Source: Polyporus tsugae (taxonomy: Eukaryota > Basidiomycota > Agaricomycetes > Polyporales > Polyporaceae). Taken from it: 64,000 bases of DNA. The DNA lies in contig JAHRBS010000004.1 in the NCBI GenBank assembly GCA_024305745.1, forward strand, positions 3,534,001-3,598,000, given 5' to 3'. The notes under the pieces were generated by a model that was not told where the DNA came from, did not search any database, and saw only the letters and a program-made list of their open reading frames with translations. This document shows positions 23,368 to 39,558 of the stretch, piece by piece. The translations under genes were made by a program, and so were the position numbers. Position 1 is the stretch's first letter, and every line of letters begins with the position of its first letter.

Positions 23368-23704
23368 ATGGTATGCAACGATCGCCCGTCGTCCTAGCAT
23401 TGATCTTATGCAGCCGTTTTTCGTTCTTCTAGGGTGCAATTTTCTCTGCTATCGGCTCGGCAATTAACGCCGTAGTCTCTGCCATTGCGAGCATCATCAT
23501 GATCGTAGTAAACGTCATTGTGACGGTGAGCACCTTCCGTTGTCTCTATCCCATCACACCAATCGCTCATTTATGGTCGCATTGAAGATCATCGTAACTA
23601 TATTCGACGTTATCTTTGATATCCTTTGCTGCAATTGCTTTGGCGGACGAACCAGGCGCACGGGGACCCACAAGTTCGGTCGAAGGGGAGCGTCGGCCTT
23701 GTGA
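23368..23704 (+). CDS. small hydrophobic membrane protein, 70 aa, ATG-only first exon
   Basis: Three exons (23368-23370, 23433-23525, 23588-23704) encode 70 residues. The first coding exon is exactly the ATG. After it, a Gly/Ala/Ser/Ile/Val-rich stretch (GAIFSAIGSAINAVVSAIAS) continues as hydrophobic or amphipathic helices to a Cys cluster (ILCCNC), then a basic tail rich in Arg and Gly. This layout matches a family of tiny uncharacterised proteins that I know as frequent in agaricomycete genomes. A membrane or lipid-droplet location is inferred from the hydrophobicity. Introns are 62 nt each with GT/AG ends, and a TATATA box lies about 100 nt upstream. Confidence 0.8.
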
Positions 23705-24745
23705 CGACCTCGAACCACACCCCGTTACCACGCTCTTACTGCACGGCCGTATATAGGGAATTGGCAGAATTGCGCTATGCTGACTCACACACGCTATTGA
23801 TACACAACTCGTCGACATGTATCCAAGTTACCCCAAGTTACCCCAATGTATCCACATGTTTTCTTATATGACATGCGGTGCATCCCGCGACTAAAACATG
23901 ATGAGCTCTATTTTCTTCGATGGCAGTTGCTAACGCCTTCTTCCGGGCATTCATTTCCCCACGTCGTCCAGGCCAGCGTCTTGCACATAGGTATGTCTTC
24001 TAATAAGTTTGAATCGAAATTCATCCTTGGTTGTAGGTCGTAACTTCCTCGCCTCATCATCGGAGGGCGTCTCGTCCTCCCACCCTCTCAAAATTACACG
24101 AGTACTGACGTCATAATCGTACGATTCGGCATGAGAATGGACGAGAAGAGACTACACACCAGCACCAGCCACAGCCAGTACTGGGACGATGAGTACGATG
24201 ACAACTGGGCGACCCCCGACCTGCTCTCGCTAGCACGCGAGGACGCCCTCACCGCGTCGACCGGCTCTGATGACTAGGGAACACGATGGGAGCCAGGTGA
24301 GTAGTGGTTTTCCCGGTCTTGTTCGTATCATGCTTACTCTGACAACTTCTCTAAGTGGTGGTGGTCGCACGCATCGAGCTTGTACTTAGGGTTATATAGG
24401 TGCTGTGGGATTGTCACACCGTCCACGGAGTACATGGAGGCTATGCCTGCTTTGTCTAGGTATGTTGGCTCTGTTAGCTCAACCTTGTTTTGCGTGTCTG
24501 ACCGCAACTGACCGTAGACCGTTTTGGACATGCCACCTGTCCAGCATCCAGTGGTGTATGCTTGGAAGCATGATCTCCTTATAATGCATTGGAAGTCGTA
24601 GTCGCTGAAAAACTCTCACCCGTGGCGGACTGACGATTGCCTAATCCTGCTGCTTCTCTGTGCGCATTGCGTCGCCTTATTCACTTCGGACTTCCGCATG
24701 ATGTTCCGAACAAGGTGACGCACTGCCTGCTTGGAATGCTGCCTT
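23705..24745. other. 1-kb intergenic region with short uncharacterised ORFs
   Basis: Two short frames are worth recording. On plus, 24131-24277 encodes 48 residues with an acidic, aromatic core (QYWDDEYDDNW) and ends in SDD. On minus, 24529-24335 encodes about 65 residues from an ATG, without recognised motifs. Neither has visible splice partners that extend it into a known family. The rest looks non-coding and includes the promoter of the membrane protein at 24746. Confidence 0.35.
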
Positions 24746-25665
24746 ATGGTTCGATTTGGCGTTATTGGGTTCCACTCCAGCTTGGTGCATGCCCTCGCTT
24801 TTGCCCTGCCTGACCCTACCCCCATGGCCGTCGCTGCAGCGTCACGACCTTCCCTAGTCACAATGGATCGGCCCCCCATCTCACACGAGCTGCCACCGCT
24901 GATAGATTGGGAGTTCTCATTGCTCTCATTTCCTACCGAGGACAATCAAGGCCAAATATCGTCGACTCCGACATTCGTTGCGAACCCCACACACTCATTG
25001 ACAACGCCCCCATCATCTAGGACCTTAGCGTGTTCTCGCACTTCAGCGGACACTCGCGTGCAGTCTCAAGCGGCTTCCAGTACCGTTATCGGAACTTCTG
25101 GTCGCGTATCCTCCAGCTCTGACCCTTCCCATCCTTCGACCGCAGTCACGGCATCCACCCGCCGTCAATCTCTCCCTATCCTGACAAATGCGTTGATTGA
25201 GGACCCCGTATCTGTCGACAGTCCGACCTCCCCTTTGCCATCTAGCTCGATTCCACGACCTTCGGCATCCGTGCAACAATCATCGTCCCTTTCACGGGGT
25301 GGAGCGGGAGGCGTTGCAGTGTTGGTTATACTTGTCATCCTTGCGCTCGCTGGAGGTCTTCTGTGGTACAGGCGCAGACGAGTCGGAGCCTCCGAGGAGG
25401 ATCCGGAGGATCCACTTTTCGCGTCCTCCGATGACCCACAAAGTCCTGGCTTGCGACTGAGCACGCTGGGCTCCGTACAAGGTGATTCAGAATTTTGCAT
25501 CTGTTAAGACCGAACTAACCCTTGATTCAAGGTGGAAGTCGATTTGGGGCGACTTTTCGTGCACATCCCAGCCCATACCTTCCACCCGTTGCTCGGCCTC
25601 CGAAATTATCGCCGAACACGAAGAATTCAGTCCCGTCTCGTGAGCAACAGCATGAAGCTCAGTAA
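24746..25665 (+). CDS. Ser/Thr-rich single-pass membrane protein, 289 aa
   Basis: Two exons (24746-25481, 25532-25665; 50-nt intron) give 290 codons. A hydrophobic N-terminus (MVRFGVIGFHSSLVHALAFA) probably acts as signal peptide. An ectodomain of about 170 residues rich in Ser, Thr and Pro follows, then one membrane helix (GVAVLVILVILALAGGLLW), a stop-transfer run YRRRR and a cytoplasmic tail with acidic and Pro-rich parts. The layout is that of fungal wall-sensor-like or mucin-like membrane proteins, but no WSC, CFEM or other extracellular domain is present. The function is unknown. A protein of the same architecture lies 2 kb downstream in the same orientation. Confidence 0.75.
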
Positions 25666-27724
25666 CTTGCTCCAATGGATAGTAACGAAAAGAGAACGCC
25701 GTTTTCACCCCCATAAGATGATTTAACCCCCAGGCCGATCAGTGCGCAACGGACGGAGAAATACTGCGAGAGGGAGGTAAGAAGGCCGTGTTTTCCGTCA
25801 TTCGTATACCACATTCATAGTGACTCGTGTCGAGCTCCAGCTGGTGAACGAGGGGACGCTCAGTTGGGGCGCGCTACTAAAGCCGGAAATTTTCTTGGCT
25901 TCACGTCTCCCTCCAATAACTCTTGAGACGAGACATGGGTACAAGAAAATGTAGCAGGGACTAGCTACGCACGTACGTGGGTTTGGGTTTGGGAGATACG
26001 ACTGCAAGCCGGATATTTCGCCGGAGAGCCTCGTCAGATATTGTTAACATCTATTTATGTACCTCCCAACAAAGGCGCCTGATAGCGGACTCGCCGGCGT
26101 TAGCAGCTGCCTTCGCTCCGAGTCTAGATCTATACTCCGTGTATCTTCTATCCAACTTCTATCCAACGACATATCTGTTCGACAGACTCCGATCTTATAA
26201 AGTTGGGTAGTTTGCGTCGCGATGTTGAGCACACCAGTAATCTGAACGTCGTCTTGACAGACGTCATCCTGCAAAAAACCATGGAATGAGCTTATTCCTG
26301 CTCGAGGCGATCCACGTATGTGAACATCAGTCGCGCATATATCCTCGCAGCGACTTGACCGCGGCGGTGATCCAATTCGTCAATTTCATCCGGCTATAGC
26401 TTCCGATGGGGAAGCAAGTTGGCAAGACACTGGGTGGGAACATATGTACATCCTGGATACGGGGCGGCGTGTTGTGCCAGCTTTACCTGGCTGATACATG
26501 TCTGGGCGCGGTCCATCTGGTGCGCTGGTTGGAATTCTCCCTAGTTCACTAGCTCTTTGGCTTAACATGTTTTCAAGTCGGTGAGGTCTAATGAGCCATG
26601 ACGTGACTGATAATGTGGTCGGTGAGTGCCTTCATCTTGGAGTTGGAGACATCAATGCTTAGATCAGACCCTGCAGTTACACCCTAGGACCAAATACCCA
26701 TATCACTTGGGAAGTTAGACGTCACGGGAGTAATACCTGTGTCTGCTCCCATAGTACGAGAGTCAGTCCCTTGCGTCATGCCCGCACGTCAGTCATACCT
26801 CCAAGGTCTGTTTTACAGCATTGATTCCTTTTCAACTGTCCCTAACAAAATTTTTGGCGACAGAAGCATGATCGTTGTCGTAAGGAAGCATGTCTCGGAG
26901 ATTAACAGCAGATCCAACTGTGGACACATGGAAGATGGGGTGCCGACTTATACGATGCTCTGTTGGTTTACGCGGTCGAGCAATGCCATCCATCGCCTTC
27001 TGACGAATCACGAGGCAATTATACGTCAGGTCAGAGGATATGATGCCGTCTCACGGGACTCGTGCCTTCCCACCTGGTCCCTTGTAGCGCGTCCGCCCCC
27101 CTTGATCAAAGGAATCTGTGGGTCTTTCAACCTTGTTGTCCTCTGGCGTTCATTAACCGCGGCGTGTCCCAATAGGCATAGTCCGATGTGGATCCACGCA
27201 TTTGAAGGACGAAAAACCAACCTCCGGACTACCGTGCCCGAAGTACGTATTCCTGTAATCGCACCCGACTTTGCAGGCTATCCTTTTTTCCATCACGGAA
27301 CTAATACGAAGCAACCCAGAAATAGCATACGGTCTTGGGCTTCTATCAACGGAATATGCTGCGTTCAACAGATTCAAGTCCACCCGTGCGGCGTCTTCAA
27401 CCTTATGTGCCAGGAAATTGTGGCCTGCATCCAGAATACGAGCAATATGGTGTGTTCTTCCCGAGTACCCAACGTCAACGTTAAGGCGACCAAGGGCCAT
27501 AAGGCGGTGCTCTGTATGTGTCTGACCCTAAATGTTATGCACTGTAGACATCACTCACTTTCCATCACTAGTGAACATGGGTGTCCCATTCAACACAAGA
27601 AGTTCGGGCGAAACCCGATAGCTTCTCGTATCGATGATGGAAGCCCTGCTCGAGGACGGTTCCAGTATTAAGATGCATTGTACTGGTGCGCGCATGAGCG
27701 AGGCCTCTCTCCTCCCCAACCTGG
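25666..27724. other. 2-kb region between the two membrane-protein genes, no recognised gene
   Basis: A plus-strand frame 26739-27671 is open for 310 codons from a non-ATG codon. Its translation is rich in Cys, His and Arg, has no domain I know, and overlaps a minus frame (27500-27153) that is also open for 115 codons. Such two-strand openness without motifs is more likely chance or a decayed gene than a real product. Upstream of 27725 there is a TGA in frame with the next gene. Confidence 0.35.
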
Positions 27725-29032
27725 ATGGCGTTCAACCTAGGCTTCGATCCTACTTCCGGCGGGCCATGTTTTGGGTTTTTTAGTCCCTTTTGCACCACCT
27801 CAACTTCAACCTCCACCCAGCCAGCGACTGCCACCCCCACAACTGCGAACCCGGGGACCACCACTACCACTATCGTAGTTCCCATTTCCACCACCGCAAC
27901 TCCCCGGAGCACATCCAGAGATACACCATCTCCCGCTAATTCTACCTCCCAACCATCTCGCACCCCCTCACGAGCTTCCTCTTCTTCGAGCTCGGGACGA
28001 GGACGAACGTCGAGCGATTTGATCAGTAAGACGCCAGTATTGGCTCCGTCGGCTCGGAGCTCATCCCAGTCTCTGCCAGCCAACTCTACGTCGTCCTCAT
28101 CTTCCTCATCTGGATTGGGAGATGGTTTCATTACCATCTCCCAGCCGATTACAGCCACTTTGACGGAAACATCTGTTCGGGTGACCACGACGAGCGCAGC
28201 GCCTGGAGTTCTGGGTTCCCAATCGTCGGGCACCCCATCCAGAGGTATGATCATTGGCGTCGCTGCTGGAAGCGGGATTAGCTTCCTGCTCGTTGTTATC
28301 GGTGTTGCGATACTTTACAAGCGGATGCGACGTCAAGAGGGTCCCGCGGGACACCTACCAACGTTCCGTTCCTCCCAGTTCGTCCTGAACTCCTCTGACT
28401 CGAAAGGACCTCTTCCTCCCGGTAAGCTTGGCCTTCGCGTACTCAAGGTGGCACGACTGACGAGGTAGCCCAGACGTTGAAGAAGGGCGGGGCCTCACAG
28501 CGCTATCTCCTACCCCATCCTCCACACTCTCTCCTCTCCGGTTCGCCCCGCTCTCTCCCAGCCAGCGGTCCGCTCTTTCGCCTGCCTTAACGGCGTCTAC
28601 CTGGAATTCTACGCAATGGCACTCCACGACCACGCATTCCTTTGCCCTCACCTCTCCAGCCCCGTTTACTGCACCCTCCCCAACCCCCTCGGATCCATTC
28701 AGCGAACCGGTCTTCCATCATTCGCGAAGCCCGGCGCCGACTTCGGAGGACAACCACTTCTCGCCTTCCGTTGGAACGCATATCGGTAAGCGAATGCCGT
28801 TGATTTCTGCCGGACTGGCTCTGATCCGCTGACTACCTTCCTAGGGTATGAAGAGCCTGAGGTGAACGCTCGTGAGGTCGATGCTGGCAGCGTGCCTCCA
28901 AGTGTCTATCGCGACCTTGAGGGTGTGTACAACTCCCTGCAGGAGCGCGCCGCGACCGAACCGCTTCCCCCAGCGTATGACACGTTGCCTGCACGGCGGC
29001 CAGTCGTCAGTGTGCGTACGGATGTGCCCTAG
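27725..29032 (+). CDS. Ser/Thr-rich single-pass membrane protein, 401 aa
   Basis: Three exons (27725-28421, 28465-28785, 28845-29032) give 402 codons. The ectodomain is about 170 residues of Ser/Thr/Pro with many TTTT and SSSS runs. It is followed by a membrane helix (MIIGVAAGSGISFLLVVIGV then AILYKRMRR) and a long cytoplasmic tail containing S/T-P sites, ending in a conserved-looking YEEPEVNAREVD...PPAYDTLP segment with a PPxY motif, which can bind WW-domain ubiquitin ligases. No signal peptide is visible at the chosen Met and an in-frame stop lies just upstream, so an additional 5' exon encoding the signal may be missing. Function unknown; probably a surface sensor or adhesin-like protein, related in layout to the gene at 24746. 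Confidence 0.75.
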
Positions 29033-30056
29033 ATGACGTGGGAGCCATTTCCCTTCCACTGGTTCACTGCGGTTCGCTGGCGCCAAACATACGTGTCAGG
29101 CTAACACTGGTGCATCTAGGGTTGTAACGACTGGTCTCCTCCTTGACGTTCGTGGCGGGCTGGCTCTTATTATGGGTGTAGATAAGATGTGTCGTTATGT
29201 TATGTATGGTATATTTATCGAGAGGTGGAACGACCCTGGAGAAACCCTGGAGGCGATGAGATGTGAGGTTCGGACACCGGCCCGATTTCCCGGTCCGAGG
29301 ATGCCATGCTTTTTGAAGTTTGAAATTTGCTCTCCGAATCTTCCGTGCAACGACCAGGCCTCTTCTCCTCTTCTCCTCTATATGTAACGAACAAATTCCT
29401 CGCATTGTCCTGCGTCTGCATTCCCATTTGTTATGCGGGCGGCCCACAGGGAGTTGTCCTGTCCGAGTGCAGGTGGGATATGTACGAAGGCTGGCGGTCC
29501 ACTTGTCATCGAGAATATATACTAATTTGCCTAATTTTTGGACTGCTCAGGCAATGCACAGTCGGCACTGGTTGGCGGCTCAAGCTACGCGTATTGCGAT
29601 AGTGTTTCACCATTCGGCAGGACCTCTGCAAAAGGGGATGGAATGGCCACAGATATGCGACTAATTATCCAGAAGGGACTCGGACATTCCTGTGACCGGG
29701 GCGTGGAACCGTTCAATTCAGCGCTGCATTGTTTCCGCACCAAATATAGTATGTATTGCACCCTTTGGCAAGCCCATATGATATCCGTGCGACCGAAGAC
29801 GCCACATACGTTCTAAGGCGACCTTCGGATACGCAGCAGATATGGCTGCTCTGTACCACGCGCATGCCTCAGTTCCGTAAGTTCCTGGCATGGACTCCCC
29901 TTGTGCTCTCGCGTATGACATATATGAATAGCTGAGCAGGTTCGTCATTCAGGGCTTCCCTTATTTTTAGGTCATCCATAGGCGTGCCGGAAACCAATTG
30001 ATGGCGAAAGCTGAATCACGACGTGCCCGCAGTATGTGAAGAAACAATCTTGCTCA
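29033..30056. other. 1-kb intergenic region before the monooxygenase
   Basis: No coding signal with motifs or splice structure was found. The open frames are short and overlap on both strands. The region holds the 3' flank of the membrane protein and the promoter of the FAD monooxygenase; no clear TATA box is seen close to the start at 30057. Confidence 0.45.
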
Positions 30057-31792
30057 ATGCAACCACTCGCGACCAAAGATTTCCGGGTAGCCATAGTAGG
30101 GGGCGGGGTGTCTGGTCTGGTTTGTGCAATTGCCTTACAACGCGCGGGGGTCTTGGTGGACATATTCGAGGCTGCGGTTAGTTTGGCTTATTAAGACATG
30201 GCTGCCGTTTGTCGCTGAACGCCTTCAGGCCGCTTTCAACGAGATCGGTGCAGGTCTTGGCTTAGGTATGTTTTGCTGTCGTCTCATCTTGTACTTTGGA
30301 ATGCGATTTGATGCATCGCAGGTCCAAACGCTGTACGGGTCCTCAAAGCCGTCGGTGTGCTTGATGAACTTTTCAAGAAGATCAATCCGGCGGAGCTAAG
30401 GACCAGAGGGTTCGTGTATTATTATGGCGTAGGAGAGCACGAAAGGATTTTGGCTGTGAGTGCGCCCAGGTTCACTCTACGTCTCTCTCTTACCCTGACT
30501 CTAGTATGAAGCTCTACCGGAGGATAAAGGGATCGGGATACATAGGTACTGTCGTCGCTGTTCTTAACCATGTTTCGGTCTTCACGTACATTAGGGCGGC
30601 CTATCTAGACGCACTTATCGCCGTCGTCGACTCTCAGAGCGCGCATTTCAACAAACGGTGTATCTCCATCGTCCCATCCCCGACAAGCCCCAATCGTCTT
30701 CTTATCAACTTCTCAGACGGGACCTCTCACGAGACAGACGTCGTTGTAGGCGCAGACGGAGTCAAGAGCACCGTGCGCGACTACCTGCTTGACCGTGGGG
30801 ACAAAAGAGTTGCCTTCAGCAACACAGTCGCCTACCGAGGGCTCATCCCTTACAAGGACCTCCAGGCGGCGGGCTTCAAGACGCCCGTAACCCAGGACCC
30901 TGCCTGTTTTGTTGGGCCGAGCAAGGTATCCGCTCTTCTCAAGGTCTTGAATGGTCCATAAGAGGCTCATTGTGCTCCCACCGGGTCTAGCACATCATCA
31001 TCTTTCCTATCAGAAACGGAGAAATCGTCAGTGACAAAAGCCGATCCTCGTCGAACTAGATCCTCATAATCTGATTAACAAGCATAGATCAACGTCGTCG
31101 CATTTTCTGCCCGGTACGACATCCCCATCGGGTCCAAAGAGCTCCCCAAGGGGACGCAGTGGGTGGAAGAAGTCTCCAGGGAAGTCGTCGAGAAAGAGTA
31201 CGAAGGGTGGGGGCCCGACGTCGCCGCCCTGATGAAGTGCATGCCGGAGAAACCGAACAAATGGTCGATCCACGTCGGCCACCCGCCTCTCGATAGCTAC
31301 GTCAAGGGTCGAGTTGCGTTGATAGGCGATGCCGTATGTCCTTGTCTTTTTTTCAGCGTCATTCGCTGAGAATCGCATATACCCAGGCCCACGCGATGCT
31401 ACCTCACCTGGGAGCTGGAGCCGGACAAGGCGTCGAAGACGCATACGTGCTTGCCCGTTTGCTGAGCCATCCTGAGACCCGCGCCGGCAACTTGGAGGTA
31501 CTTTCCAATATCACACCTTCTACAGATCGGTTGCTCATCGCCTGTTGAAAAGGCTGTTTTAGACACCTACTCCCGCGTCCGCCGACCGCGGGCCCAGATG
31601 GTGTGGGATGGCAGCTGTACCGCAGGGGCCAGCTATGACATGCAAGGAGCAGGGAGCGCTACTCTCGAGGGTTTCCGCAATGAACTACAAACTGGCTTCA
31701 ATCCAGTCTGGCATCACGACATCGATGTCGACGTTCAACAGGCCACTGACATGCTCCGCGCGAGCCAAGCTTTCGCTATACAGTCTGAGTAA
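30057..31792 (+). CDS. FAD-dependent monooxygenase, salicylate-hydroxylase-like, 431 aa
   Basis: Nine exons (30057-30176, 30229-30265, 30322-30455, 30505-30545, 30595-30925, 30991-31026, 31088-31333, 31387-31497, 31553-31792) give 432 codons. This is a group A flavoprotein hydroxylase. Its N-terminal dinucleotide fold is VAIVGGGVSGL, the DG motif is VVVGADGVKSTVRD, and the second FAD motif is RVALIGDAAHAMLPHLGAG followed by AGQGVEDA. Members use NAD(P)H and oxygen to hydroxylate aromatic rings; fungal homologues are commonly annotated salicylate 1-hydroxylase, and the substrate is not determined by sequence. The last acceptor (AAAAG before GCT at 31553) is chosen because it restores the expected helix before TYSRVRRPRAQ. 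No partner genes of an aromatic pathway are nearby. Confidence 0.92.
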
Positions 31793-32097
31793 CCCCAGCA
31801 CCATTGCATCTTGTGTTCAGTGGAAGCTAGACAGCAGATATCACCCGCGTTGTACAAGTCCAACGGAGTCGCATATATTAGCCAGACATGCATATATTGT
31901 CTTCATATCATCATCACGACATCACGATCTCAACTATCGTACACGAACAAAGCAACGACGACGCTTCCAACATTCAATCCGCCAAACCTGACCTATCTAA
32001 TATCATACACCGCAACTCACCAAAACCTAGGCCATGGAATAGAGTTTTACCGATTTAAAGGTCCACGAGATCAAGAAAAAACAGACAAAGTTCGCAC
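31793..32097. other. convergent 3' region of monooxygenase and NBR1-like gene
   Basis: About 305 bp between two converging stop codons. The sequence is relatively AT-rich with no gene. It should hold the poly(A) sites of both transcripts. Confidence 0.45.
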
Positions 32098-37682
<5,585 letters not shown>

Positions 37683-38202
37683 GGCTGAGGACTGCTGAGG
37701 GGAAGAGCGGAGAGGAGGAGACGCCTCCCGTGCGCACTCCCGCTATATACCGTAACAGGCGCCCACTGTATGTGGGTCGTGACCTGTCGTGACGCGTCGT
37801 ATGTAGTCACACGCGTCCGATCCCAGCGGCCGTCCACTCGGACCTCCGAACAATTCCAACCGTCTACCTGCGGATCCAGCCGTACTACATCCTCTCGCTG
37901 CTCGCACTTGCTAGGTCTCGAATCATATCTAGAATCTTTGCTGTGCATATACATGTCTATTGCTCCTTTCAGGCTTTCACTTTCTCACTCTCACCATTTG
38001 TATGTCGCAGGAGGACGTATGCTATAGCCAAATCCTTGGCCAGTCCAATAGGGCGGGACAATGTCGCACGCGGGAGTGCCAGAACGAATTGACTCCGAGC
38101 CAGACAAGAAGACCACACCCCAGGGCCTCAAGCACCACCGAGGCCATATATCTACCCAGCCGATGTCGGCGCTAGCTCTCAGTCACTCCCCCGTCTTCTA
38201 TC
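37683..38202. promoter_or_regulatory. divergent promoter of the NBR1-like and lyase-like genes
   Basis: A 520-bp space between divergent starts. TATATA at 37744-37749 lies about 62 nt before the NBR1-like ATG on minus, and TATATC at 38147-38152 lies about 50 nt before the lyase ATG on plus, so each side has its own candidate TATA element. No other gene is seen. Confidence 0.5.
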
Positions 38203-39060
38203 ATGTCCGCAAGCCAGTTCGACCTTCTCTCGACGACTAGGCGCGACTCACAATTGCTGCAACTTCCCTGGAACACTAGCGTCAACTCCGGCTCGCCCTC
38301 CCCGTATCTTCTGCTTTCATATCACTGCGACAGACTTCGCGATGCGGCCAAGCACCACAATTGGCCCGTCCCGCAAGGTTTCTCTTTATCAGCGCTCGAG
38401 GATCTTTGCGAAGCTGCGTTGAAGGATGCAAGGGCGGGGTCCGAAGATCCTGCGCTCCGTGAACACTACAGGGTAGCTATGTCCTTCACTAGCCGCAACG
38501 CGAATGCTCACCGCATGCAGATCCGTATCCTGCTGTCTCACTCCAGCACGGTCTCCGTGACTGCATCCCCTGCACCACCGTTCTCCATTCCCGACCCAAT
38601 GGCGCCTTCAATGTGGTTGCCATCTGCTTCGTCTCCGGATCCGCCATCGTTCGGCCTAGACCTCCTAGCCATCCATCCAGACACCGTCCCCACGCCCTCG
38701 AGCATGTTCACACGCACGAAGACCACCCATCGCGACCACTACAACACTGCTCGTAGTCGCTTTGCCATACCCCCTCCTCCTTCCCCCTCTCTAGATGACG
38801 TCGTTTTATTCAACGAAAACAACAACATCACCGAAACATCAATCCGCAACATCGCGTTCGTGCGCCGTTCACCTCCCAAGTGGGTCACCCCGGCTACCTC
38901 CACCGGGTGCCTCCCAGGCGTCCTACGCCGTTGGTTGTTAGAGCAAGGACGGATCGTGGAAGCAGATGAGGGCGAGCTCAAGACAGATGAGATTGTTCAT
39001 GGCGAGTATGTCTTGACTTTCAACGGAGTAGAGGGTTGTCGTCTGGGGCGGATCCAGTGA
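38203..39060 (+). CDS. aminotransferase class IV protein, probable 4-amino-4-deoxychorismate lyase, 285 aa
   Basis: Single-exon gene. The C-terminal half has the fold-type IV PLP-enzyme layout: the putative PLP Lys in TRTKTTHRDHYNTAR (about residue 170), VVLFNENNNITETSIRNIAF with the E-T/S-x-x-N pattern, and PATSTGCLPGVLRRWLLEQG. The N-terminal domain is shorter and less conserved, as in fungal Abz2-type enzymes. Those enzymes convert aminodeoxychorismate to p-aminobenzoate and pyruvate in folate synthesis. A branched-chain or D-amino-acid aminotransferase relative is the alternative, but the length and the TSTGCLPGVLR segment favour the lyase. It is divergent from the NBR1-like gene and TATA-like sequence lies at 38147. 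Confidence 0.8.
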   Translation: MSASQFDLLSTTRRDSQLLQLPWNTSVNSGSPSPYLLLSYHCDRLRDAAKHHNWPVPQGFSLSALEDLCEAALKDARAGSEDPALREHYRVAMSFTSRNANAHRMQIRILLSHSSTVSVTASPAPPFSIPDPMAPSMWLPSASSPDPPSFGLDLLAIHPDTVPTPSSMFTRTKTTHRDHYNTARSRFAIPPPPSPSLDDVVLFNENNNITETSIRNIAFVRRSPPKWVTPATSTGCLPGVLRRWLLEQGRIVEADEGELKTDEIVHGEYVLTFNGVEGCRLGRIQ

Positions 39061-39558
39061 AGAAGGCGTCATTCCATCTTCATGTTTCAGGTGCTCAACC
39101 ACCTATGCAATCGTCGTGTCGCGATTGGGCTTGCCATATGTATCGATGTACACGTCCTGCAATTCAATTGACACTCCGTCATGATGTCATGTTGTAAATG
39201 TCTGCCATTTTAAATGTTGCCTTCTGCCTGCCTTGGACTTGCAGCCATTGATTTTATTTTACTCGACGCTCAGTTCAAACAAGCAGAACCGCCGAGATAA
39301 CATATATATACCGGTGGTAAACAGCGCCCTAATTCTGCCATGTTTAGGTGGGCTGCGCGGTGAACGTTCCGATTTCTTGTCTCCTGACTTGATATGAAAC
39401 ATACATAAAATCTCCGGGACCCACCTCACCGGGATCTCTGCTCGCCCTCATGAAATCATAGCTCATTCTTCCCTTTCCGCCACGACCATCCCGGACCATT
39501 TCACGCTCCCCCGTCTGTGAGGCGACGTCCGAGTCGTCCCCGCGATCCTCTTCGGACC
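39061..39558. promoter_or_regulatory. promoter region of the BTB gene
   Basis: About 500 bp holding the 3' flank of the lyase-like gene and the promoter of the BTB protein. A TATATATA run at 39303-39310 lies about 250 nt upstream of the BTB ATG. A pyrimidine-rich stretch follows at about 39460-39555. No gene is seen. Confidence 0.4.
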
